NCBI GenBank assembly: GCA_022865445.1
Contig: JALHSX010000339.1
Span: 1 to 8,342, forward strand
Reading direction: 5' to 3'
Source: Thermoplasmata archaeon
GTDB lineage: Archaea; Thermoplasmatota; Thermoplasmata; UBA10834
Length of the DNA: 8,342 nt
Below are positions 1-6,272 of the stretch, piece by piece. The notes below the pieces were generated by a model. It searched no databases. It saw only the letters and a list, made by a program, of their open reading frames with translations, and was not told the origin of the DNA. Within the stretch, counting starts at the first letter, position 1; the number at the start of each line of letters is the position of its first letter. The position numbers were made by a program, and so were the translations under genes.

Positions 1-1633
1 ATTCGATCGAATAGCCATCATGTCCCTCGAGAAGGAGGACAAGTATGATCTCGTTCTGGAGATGTTCGGTGACGGAAATGTCATCCTTGTGAAGGAAGGT
101 GCGATAGTCCAGCCGCTCACGAGCCATACTTGGAAGCACAGGGACGTAAGAGCCAAGAGGGAATTCGAATTCCCTCCAGCCATTCCTGACCCCTCTGAGA
201 TGTCAGATGATGAGCTGTTGAAGGTGCTGCATTCCTCCGACACCGATCTCGTGAGAACGCTCGCGACCAAGCTCAACACAGGAGGTAGATACAGCGAGGA
301 GATATGTGCGAGAACTGGCGTTGACAAAAGGAAGAATGCTCAGGAGATCACAATCGAGGAAGCTGGGCGCATTCTGAAGATCATCAGCGATTTCAAGAAA
401 GAGATCTCCGCCTCTGAAAGGGCGTTTGTGATCTTCAAGGACACAAAGGTGGAGGATGTCGTGCCTGTCAAGATGCGCATCTATGAGGGCATGGCCCGAG
501 AAGAATTCGACACGTTCTCATCGGCGGTCGAGAACTACATACCTAGAATTCCCAAGCCTCTGAAGGAGAAGCCGAAGGAAGTCGTCCTCGAGTTGGAGAG
601 GCTCAAACGGAAGCTTGCTCAGCAGGAAGCCGCCGTGGTGAAGCTCCAGGACGACGCGCGAGAGGCTCAGATAATGGGAGACTTCGTGTTCGCCAACTAC
701 GGTGAAGTGGCTATGACGCTCTCGAAGGCGAAGGACCTCCTCCTTGACTCTAAGGTTATGAATGAAATCCCGGACTTCGTCTCCTACGACCAGAAGGATG
801 CGCTTCTCAAGGTCCGATTGAAAATGGCGGAGGTCGAACTCGATGTGAAAGGGAGCGTCGAGTCGAACGCGAGAAGATACTACGAGGATGCGAAGAGATC
901 GAGGAAGAAGCTCGAAGGTGTCATCGCTGCCCTCGATATAGCAAAGAAGGAAATTGACGAGCAGTCCAAGGGCGTAGCTCGGAGCGAGGAGAAGGGAAAG
1001 AAGAAACACGCGCCCACAAAGAGATTCTGGTTCGAACGGTTCAGATGGTTCATATCCGGTGAAGGCGCGATCGTCTTGGGAGGAAAGGACGCGAGGACCA
1101 ACGATATGCTCGTAAAGAAGCATCTCGAAGTGGGCGACCGATACGCTCACGCGGACATCCATGGGGCACCGAGCGTCGTCGTGAAGATGAAAGAGGGCGT
1201 CACGGAGAAGACTCTCTACGAAGCCTGCGAATTCGCAGTCGCCACTTCAAAAGCATGGAACGCCAAGATTGGCTCGGCAGCAGGGTACTGGGTCCTTCCA
1301 GAACAGGTGAGCAAGACTCCTCAGAGCGGCGAGTACTTGGCGAGAGGGGCATTCGTCATCCGAGGAAAGCGCAACTACTCTGACAAGCTTGAGATCGAAC
1401 TTGGCATCGGCGAGATCGAGTTCGAAGGGAGCAGGAAGATCATGTGCTCACCCGCAACCGCGGTCAGGACTCGCTCAAAGAAGTATGTGATAATCAAACC
1501 TGGGAACAGAGAGAAGAACTCCTTCGCGAAACAACTTGCTGACATTCTCGAGGTCCCAATCGAGGAGATTCAGAGCATCCTTCCACCGGGTGATTTGGAA
1601 ATCGTCGAACAAGTCGGACTGGTCATCCCCTGA
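1..1633 (+). CDS. rqcH: RqcH / NFACT family ribosome quality-control protein (5' partial)
   Basis: This is the archaeal homologue of RqcH/Rqc2/NEMF. Family members bind the obstructed large ribosomal subunit carrying peptidyl-tRNA and, in bacteria and yeast, recruit tRNA to add C-terminal tails to stalled chains. The frame is open from base 2 and reads F-D-R-I-A-I before the ATG at 20. That ATG is therefore internal and the true start is upstream; roughly 100 N-terminal residues are missing. The Asp-Arg pair at bases 5-10 fits the conserved DR motif of the NFACT-N domain. Counting from the ATG at 20: end of NFACT-N at about 1-60 (FGDGNVIL), helix-hairpin-helix region about 65-130 (LNTGGRYSEEIC), charged coiled coil about 185-315, NFACT-R (DUF814) about 335-455 with FWFERFRWF, NDMLVKKH, HADIHGAPS and GEYLARGAFVIRGK, then a C-terminal tail typical of archaeal members. 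The stop is TGA. It converges on nfo with an 11-base overlap. The family assignment is secure; the archaeal tail chemistry is inferred. Confidence 0.95.
   Translation, partial: FDRIAIMSLEKEDKYDLVLEMFGDGNVILVKEGAIVQPLTSHTWKHRDVRAKREFEFPPAIPDPSEMSDDELLKVLHSSDTDLVRTLATKLNTGGRYSEEICARTGVDKRKNAQEITIEEAGRILKIISDFKKEISASERAFVIFKDTKVEDVVPVKMRIYEGMAREEFDTFSSAVENYIPRIPKPLKEKPKEVVLELERLKRKLAQQEAAVVKLQDDAREAQIMGDFVFANYGEVAMTLSKAKDLLLDSKVMNEIPDFVSYDQKDALLKVRLKMAEVELDVKGSVESNARRYYEDAKRSRKKLEGVIAALDIAKKEIDEQSKGVARSEEKGKKKHAPTKRFWFERFRWFISGEGAIVLGGKDARTNDMLVKKHLEVGDRYAHADIHGAPSVVVKMKEGVTEKTLYEACEFAVATSKAWNAKIGSAAGYWVLPEQVSKTPQSGEYLARGAFVIRGKRNYSDKLEIELGIGEIEFEGSRKIMCSPATAVRTRSKKYVIIKPGNREKNSFAKQLADILEVPIEEIQSILPPGDLEIVEQVGLVIP
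157..176. repeat. Perfect 20-bp palindrome inside rqcH
   Basis: The arms GAGGGAATTC and GAATTCCCTC are exact reverse complements with no spacer. It lies within codons for the RREFEFPP stretch of the NFACT protein and contains two GAATTC sites overlapping the centre. The palindrome does not extend further: base 156 is A and base 177 is C. Confidence 0.7.
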
Positions 1634-2465
1634 TCAATGATCTGAGCGCTTTCAGCTCCTGCTTGTACTTCTTGTCTCCCGCGGGTGTCTCCAGAACCAT
1701 CGGAATCCTCTCGAGCCTCTCGTCACTCATGAAGTTCTTGAAACCCTCCATGCCGATGAATCCCTTGCCTATCTGTTCGTGCCTGTCCAGCCGGGAGCCC
1801 TGCTTCCCCTTCGAATCGTTCAGATGAATTGCCTTGAGATACCGCATGCCCAGGGTTTCGTCGAACAGTTCGAGAGTCGCTTCGTATCCCTTCTTGGTCT
1901 TGATGTCATAGCCCGCAGCGTAGACATGACACGTGTCGAAGCACACTCCGACATTCTTCTGGTCCTCCAGATAGCCTATGATTCTTGCGAGCTGTTCAAA
2001 CGAGTGGCCGAGGTAAGTCCCCTGGCCAGCGGTCGTCTCAAGTATCAGCTCGACGTCGCCAGACCCGAACTCCTTCCTGGCCCAGTTCATCGATTCGGCG
2101 ACCTTCTTCAGGCCCGCTTGCTCCCCGGCACCCATGTGCGCGCCTGGATGAAAGATGAGATAGCGCACACCGAGATGCTTCGCCCTTACCATCTCTTCCA
2201 AGAATGCTTCCCTGGATTGCTGGAGCAGGGCCTTGTCGGGGCTTCCGAGGTTTATCAGGTATGAATCGTGGATGACAGTCTCGGCGATCTTGAACTCCCT
2301 GGATTTCGTCTTGAAGTCCTCTGCCTCGTTTAAGCCCAACAGCCTGGCCTTCCACTGCATCTGGTTCTTGGAGAATATCTGCATGCAATCGCATGTCAAT
2401 TTCCGACCGCGCTCTGGCGCTTTGTCGATGCCATCAGATATCGAGATATGGGCACCTAGCAGCAA
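1623..2465 (-). CDS. nfo: Endonuclease IV (AP endonuclease)
   Basis: This is a class II apurinic/apyrimidinic endonuclease of the xylose-isomerase-like TIM-barrel fold. It cuts the backbone 5' of abasic sites and removes blocked 3' ends in base excision repair. All nine zinc-ligand positions known from E. coli Nfo have clear counterparts in the 280 residues: H66, H106 (FHPGAH), E143 (LETTAGQG), D177 and H180 (CFDTCHVYAAGYD), H214 (HLNDSKG), D227 and H229 (DRHEQIGKG) and E259 (VLETPAG). It should be fully active. The start is TTG at 2465: the protein opens with the family-typical LLGAHISISDG, there is an in-frame TAG upstream with no ATG or GTG between, the next ATG is residue 28, and a GGGGAG Shine-Dalgarno lies about 8 bases upstream. 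It begins 43 bases after the CoA-transferase fusion gene on the same strand, so co-transcription is likely. The stop is TGA. Confidence 0.97.
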   Translation of the reverse strand: MLLGAHISISDGIDKAPERGRKLTCDCMQIFSKNQMQWKARLLGLNEAEDFKTKSREFKIAETVIHDSYLINLGSPDKALLQQSREAFLEEMVRAKHLGVRYLIFHPGAHMGAGEQAGLKKVAESMNWARKEFGSGDVELILETTAGQGTYLGHSFEQLARIIGYLEDQKNVGVCFDTCHVYAAGYDIKTKKGYEATLELFDETLGMRYLKAIHLNDSKGKQGSRLDRHEQIGKGFIGMEGFKNFMSDERLERIPMVLETPAGDKKYKQELKALRSLIRG

Positions 2466-2508
2466 GGAATGCTCTCCCCGCTCGTAATCCGCGACCGACT
2501 AGATAATC

Positions 2509-4422
2509 CTAGAAGTCCATGGTGAACAGATACGAGCCGTCGACCGGCACTGACTTCGGCGGAACACCGCTCTTGTGCATGAGGGCGATCATCGCCACGT
2601 TGTCCCTCATCACCTCGGCTGTCAATCCCTTGAAATTCTTCGCCCTCGCTATCTTCACGAGAGACTGCATCATGAAGCTCCCAATCCCTTTGGTCTGCCA
2701 CGCATCTGCGACAAGGAACGCGATCTCCGCCCGGTGTGTCGCTGGGTTGAGGTGGTAGCTGCCCAGGCCGACTATCTTCTGCTTCGGACCCTCCTTTGTG
2801 ATCGCGACGAGGGACATCTCATTGTTGTAGTCGATGCAGCAGAACTGTTGAAGCTTCCTGTGAGGCATCGACTTCAACATGCTGAAGAACCTGTTGATGA
2901 TTGTCTGGTCGCTGAGGTCGTAGAACATGTCACTCAGCATCTCCTCGTCGGTCGGTCTGACCGGCCTGACGACGAGCTCGACGCCATCTTTGGTGGTCAT
3001 TATCGCTTCAAGGTCCTCTGGATAGACGGATTCCTCCGGGCTCAGCATCTGGTCCTTGTAGATGTAGTTCAGCTTCTTCGCACCCTCGAGGAGCTTCTTC
3101 CTGAACTTCGGATGGGCGATACCGATCAGGGCCATCGCTCTCTCACGGATGTTCTTGCCGTGGAGGTACGCGACGCCCCACTCGGTCACTACATAGTGTA
3201 CATCCCCCCTCGTGGTCACGACGCCCGCGCCCTCGTTGAGGTTGACGGATATCCTCGAGACAGTGTCGTTCTTCGCTGTCGAAGGCATTGCGATGATCGG
3301 TTTGCCACCCTTCGATCTCGATGCCCCTCTAACGAAATCCAACTGGCCGCCAATCCCGGAGTAGAACATGGCACCCAGGGAGTCGGCGCAGACCTGGCCT
3401 GTCAGGTCGACTTCGATGGCCGAGTTTATGGCAACCATCTTGTCGTTCTGGCATATAATGAACGGATCGTTCGTGTATTCAGTCGGGTGGAATTCAATCG
3501 CCGGGTTGTTGTCGACGTAGTCGTACAAGCTCTGGCTGCCGATGCAGAAAGACGCAACGGTCTTGCCCTGATGAAGCGTCTTCTTCGAGTTGTTGATGAC
3601 TCCTTTCTCGACCAGCTCCATGAACCCGTCCGAGAACATCTCGGTGTGTATGCCTAGGTCCTTCTTATCGGTCAGAAAGTGGAGAACAGAATCTGGAATC
3701 GTCCCGATGCCCATCTGCATCGTAGAGCCGTCCTCGATGAGACTCGCAATGTTCTTCCCGATCCGCCTCGCCACATCGTCCGCCCGCTCCCTGTGAGAGT
3801 ACAGCAACGGAACGTCGACGGGGATCGCCAGATCGATGTCGTCCATTCTGATGAAGCAGTCTCCAAGTGCACGGGGCATCCTCGGATTGATCTCCGCAAT
3901 GACTTTGTTCGCCGATTCCGATGCGGACTTCACGACGTCGGTCGAGACGCCGTAGCTGCAGAATCCGTGCTTGTCGGGCGGGGAAACCTGGATGAGTGCG
4001 ACATCGATCGGCGTTTGCCCGGACTTGAAGAGTGCGGGGATCTCCGAAAGGAAGACCGGGGTGTAGTCCGCTCTACCCTCGGCCACGGCATGTCTCGTGT
4101 TCGCCCCGATGAAGAACGCATTGTGTCTGAACTGGTCTGTGAATTTCTCCTCGGTATAGGGCGCAACACCTAGGGTCATGATGTGCATGATGCGGGTGTC
4201 CGCAAGACGACCCGCGCCTTCGATCAATGCCTTGACCAGGATCTGGGGCTCTGCCGCACCCGAGCCGATGAAGAGCTTGTCTCCCCTTCGTATGGTGGCA
4301 ATTGCCTGCTCGGGGGTCCTTATCTTCTCAGCATACCTCTGCTGCCAATCCGAGAGCGCGAGCGCCTGATAATAGGAGTCGCCCTTTGCCCCATTCACTG
4401 AGGCCTTTGACTTCTCTGACAT
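2509..4422 (-). CDS. Acetyl-CoA hydrolase/CoA-transferase fused to GNAT acetyltransferase
   Basis: This is a 637-residue two-domain cytosolic protein. Residues about 30-455 are an acetyl-CoA hydrolase/transferase of the 4-hydroxybutyrate/butyryl/acetyl-CoA transferase (AbfT/Cat) group, moving CoA between carboxylates through a glutamyl-CoA intermediate. Visible signatures are GSGAAEP (53-59), MGIGTIPDSVL (237-247), IHTEMFSDG (258-266) with E261 the probable catalytic glutamate, and SGIGGQLDFVRGA (355-367). Residues about 478-637 are a GNAT domain resembling the one in Pat lysine acetyltransferases: DGVELVVRPVRPTDEE at its start, INRFFS, then E566 (RAEIAFLV) and the acetyl-CoA loop Q576-T-K-G579-I-G581. 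No frameshift separates the domains. The stop is TAG. Upstream there is a TATA-like box but only a weak Shine-Dalgarno, suggesting a leaderless or near-leaderless message. nfo follows 43 bases downstream. The acyl substrate and the acetylation target cannot be read from the sequence. Confidence 0.93.
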   Translation of the reverse strand: MSEKSKASVNGAKGDSYYQALALSDWQQRYAEKIRTPEQAIATIRRGDKLFIGSGAAEPQILVKALIEGAGRLADTRIMHIMTLGVAPYTEEKFTDQFRHNAFFIGANTRHAVAEGRADYTPVFLSEIPALFKSGQTPIDVALIQVSPPDKHGFCSYGVSTDVVKSASESANKVIAEINPRMPRALGDCFIRMDDIDLAIPVDVPLLYSHRERADDVARRIGKNIASLIEDGSTMQMGIGTIPDSVLHFLTDKKDLGIHTEMFSDGFMELVEKGVINNSKKTLHQGKTVASFCIGSQSLYDYVDNNPAIEFHPTEYTNDPFIICQNDKMVAINSAIEVDLTGQVCADSLGAMFYSGIGGQLDFVRGASRSKGGKPIIAMPSTAKNDTVSRISVNLNEGAGVVTTRGDVHYVVTEWGVAYLHGKNIRERAMALIGIAHPKFRKKLLEGAKKLNYIYKDQMLSPEESVYPEDLEAIMTTKDGVELVVRPVRPTDEEMLSDMFYDLSDQTIINRFFSMLKSMPHRKLQQFCCIDYNNEMSLVAITKEGPKQKIVGLGSYHLNPATHRAEIAFLVADAWQTKGIGSFMMQSLVKIARAKNFKGLTAEVMRDNVAMIALMHKSGVPPKSVPVDGSYLFTMDF

Positions 4423-4450
4423 TATGGCTCATCATTGCGTAGAAAGTACC

Positions 4451-4460
4451 CGATTATAAC
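4451..4460 (-). promoter_or_regulatory. Candidate TATA box for the CoA-transferase-GNAT gene
   Basis: On the minus strand this reads GTTATAATCG, centred about 33 bases before the ATG at 4422. It is preceded by an A-rich CCAAAACG stretch that could serve as a BRE. Archaeal transcription normally starts about 25 bases downstream of the TATA centre, placing the start near 4430 and leaving a leader of about 8 bases, too short for a good Shine-Dalgarno. That agrees with the absence of a strong one here. The remainder of the 4423-4557 gap shows no gene, tRNA or T-run terminator. Confidence 0.45.
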
Positions 4461-4557
4461 CGTTTTGGGGGTACTGATGCCCAGTTTCCGAATCGGTGTT
4501 GTCGGATAACGAGAAGCGCGTGCGAATACGATCCCGAGTCGCTCTATCGTGCACTTC

Positions 4558-4866
4558 CTAGAGAACGAGGACTATGGCCTTCAGACCCTCGATCTCCTTC
4601 CCGATCTTTACAATCGCCTTGTCCTTATCCGAAAACACGAGCTCCGGATGCTCCTTCTGGAACCGGTCGAATATCTCCGACGGAGACATCTGATGGAGTT
4701 CCCTCAGAATCTGGTCCCGGTGCTGGGCCTGCGCTTTCATCGGAGCCTCGAGGAGAGGAGCGACGTCCAGCTCATCATCCAACCAAGCCTCGACGTCCTC
4801 CTGATCCATCTGACCGAGATTGTTCAGGATGAACCGTTGTATGGCCTTCCTCCATTCGGCTTGCAT
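4558..4866 (-). CDS. Hypothetical small helical protein, third gene of the redox operon
   Basis: I do not recognise this family. With the ATG at 4866 it is 102 residues, without cysteine, signal peptide or membrane segment. It is charged and looks mostly helical (EWRKAIQRFILNNL, QHRDQILRELHQM, SPSEIFDRFQKEHPE), ending in a hydrophobic EGLKAIVLVL that may be a buried strand or interface. In-frame starts also exist at GTG 4875 and ATG 4872. ATG 4872 would overlap the preceding stop as TGATG. I prefer 4866 because AGGAAGTGAT (4880-4871), one mismatch from the archaeal consensus, then sits at normal spacing, whereas it runs into the other two. It follows the FAD oxidoreductase directly on the same strand, so it is probably co-translated and may be an accessory or assembly subunit of that enzyme. 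The stop is TAG. Confidence 0.72.
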   Translation of the reverse strand: MQAEWRKAIQRFILNNLGQMDQEDVEAWLDDELDVAPLLEAPMKAQAQHRDQILRELHQMSPSEIFDRFQKEHPELVFSDKDKAIVKIGKEIEGLKAIVLVL

Positions 4867-4870
4867 AGTC

Positions 4871-4880
4871 ATCACTTCCT
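4871..4880 (-). promoter_or_regulatory. Shine-Dalgarno deciding the start of the small protein
   Basis: The minus strand reads AGGAAGTGAT, nine of ten bases matching AGGAGGTGAT. It overlaps the TGA stop of the FAD oxidoreductase (4874-4872). Its position favours ATG 4866 over GTG 4875 or ATG 4872 and indicates coupled translation. Confidence 0.6.
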
Positions 4881-6272
4881 TGCTGGCAGCTTCTTGCCGG
4901 GATTCATTATGTTCTGAGGGTCGAACGTGTCCTTGATCCTCCTCATGGTCTCGAGAGCAACCTCAGAGTACTCAAGGTCGAGGTTATCCCTGTGCTGGAT
5001 ACCGATCCCGTGGCAACTCTGCACCGAGCCCCCGAGCCTCGTAGCAAGCCCAGCTATCTCGCGAAGGACCTTCTGATACTTCTCCCATGCCTGTTCGCCC
5101 TTGGGCAACCAGTATCGGCCCCCCGCCATCTTGTAACGACCTGCGTCGAGACTGAACTTCTCCCCGGACAGAGGCTCGATCCCGTGCCTGGGACCGATAT
5201 CGTTCCACAACTTGTCGTAGAACTCGCGCATGTGCTCCATGGGAACGTAACAGGTGATCACGTCCTCGAATCCTGTCAGAGCCCGAGCGCCACACCATTG
5301 CTCGACGTACCTCGTGAGAAACGACATCGCGACATCGTGAGCCCCGAGGATTCCTCCCGTGCCGGCAACGAACTTCTTCACGGAGTCCGCCTGCGCTTCG
5401 ACCTCACCCTTCGTACCGTCGAGTATGACGTATAGCAGTGCCTTCAGGCCTTTCGGAGCACCCAGCTCATCCATGTCGCTGGCCTCGTAGGCCTCCGCTC
5501 CCGAGTAGCCGATTCCGGATGCCATCAGTCTCTGAGCGGCGGCCATCGCGGTCCAGAAATCCGAGTAGAATGACAGGACGACCTCTCGGGCCTCAGGAAT
5601 AGGTTCGACCCGCAGAGTGGCCTCGGTTATTACGCCAAGCGTGCCCTCGGAGCCGATGAAGAGCTGATGCAGCCTGTATCCAGTGGATGTGTACAGCACC
5701 TTAGGCCCTGTTCGCAGGATGCTCCCGTCAGCAAGCACCACCTCCAGTGACATCACGCGGTCCGCTATAGTGCCGTATTTGTTGTTCCTTCTGCTGAAGC
5801 CAGAGGTCGATATCGAACCGCCGACCGTAGCCACCCTGAGCGAGCCCTGTTCTTGAGTCAGCCAGAGTCTGTGCTCCGCAAGCCTGTCCTCGAGCTCCTT
5901 CAGAGTGATCCCTGTCTGGACTGTTACGTGGAGGTTGGCGACATCGACCTCGATGACTCGATTCATCCTGATCGTGTCGACGACGATCCCTCCGTAGACC
6001 GGGACAAGCATGCCGGTCCTGTTCGAGCCGCCTCCCTTCGGTATAAGCGGGATCTTCTTCGAGGACGCGATCTTGACGACGCTCTGTACTTCGGACGTCG
6101 ATTCGGGAAGCACGACGAAATCTGGGAAGTACTTGTACTCGTCCTCGAATCTTATCCTGTACGTGTCCTTCGTGTATGGAAGAAGATCGGATTTCATCCA
6201 GAGGACTTTGGATCCCCCTATCGCCGCAACGAGTTCCTTTCTGACGGCCTCGTGGATCGCTGGCTCGAGCAT
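4872..6272 (-). CDS. FAD-linked oxidoreductase, GlcD / D-lactate dehydrogenase family
   Basis: This is a VAO/PCMH-fold flavoprotein that oxidises 2-hydroxyacids (D-lactate, glycolate or a relative) and passes electrons to a partner Fe-S protein. With the ATG at 6272 it has 466 residues, the usual GlcD length. FAD-binding signatures are PKGGGSNRTGM (78-88), TVQTGITLKELEDRL (117-131), TVGGSISTSGFSRRNNKYGTIAD (149-171) and FIGSEGTLGVITEATLRVEP (205-224). The C-terminal FAD-oxidase domain carries SCHGIGIQHRD (419-429) with H421 in the family's HGxG active-site motif, and ends with DTFDPQNIMNPGK (448-460). The frame stays open upstream to 6392, but that extension lies over the Fe-S gene and has no family similarity. 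ATG 6272 has a near-perfect Shine-Dalgarno 7 bases upstream. Its A is shared with the TAA stop of the Fe-S gene (TAATG), so translation is coupled. The stop is TGA. The substrate is not determinable; no signal peptide is seen. Confidence 0.95.
   Translation of the reverse strand: MLEPAIHEAVRKELVAAIGGSKVLWMKSDLLPYTKDTYRIRFEDEYKYFPDFVVLPESTSEVQSVVKIASSKKIPLIPKGGGSNRTGMLVPVYGGIVVDTIRMNRVIEVDVANLHVTVQTGITLKELEDRLAEHRLWLTQEQGSLRVATVGGSISTSGFSRRNNKYGTIADRVMSLEVVLADGSILRTGPKVLYTSTGYRLHQLFIGSEGTLGVITEATLRVEPIPEAREVVLSFYSDFWTAMAAAQRLMASGIGYSGAEAYEASDMDELGAPKGLKALLYVILDGTKGEVEAQADSVKKFVAGTGGILGAHDVAMSFLTRYVEQWCGARALTGFEDVITCYVPMEHMREFYDKLWNDIGPRHGIEPLSGEKFSLDAGRYKMAGGRYWLPKGEQAWEKYQKVLREIAGLATRLGGSVQSCHGIGIQHRDNLDLEYSEVALETMRRIKDTFDPQNIMNPGKKLPARK

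Noticed and set aside
518..1162. Long minus-strand open frame (214 codons) opposite rqcH
   Set aside because: It lies entirely antisense to a well-recognised NFACT protein, with composition reflecting the opposite strand and no recognisable motif.
2575..3657. Long plus-strand open frame (360 codons) opposite the CoA-transferase fusion
   Set aside because: It is a shadow of a GC-rich gene; its Arg/Asp/His/Val-rich product has no domain, and the minus-strand frame matches known families over its whole length.
4423..4557. Possible TAG-readthrough extension of the small protein (41 further codons to TGA)
   Set aside because: An open stretch this short is not improbable, it runs over the promoter of the next gene, and there is no direct evidence of pyrrolysine decoding.
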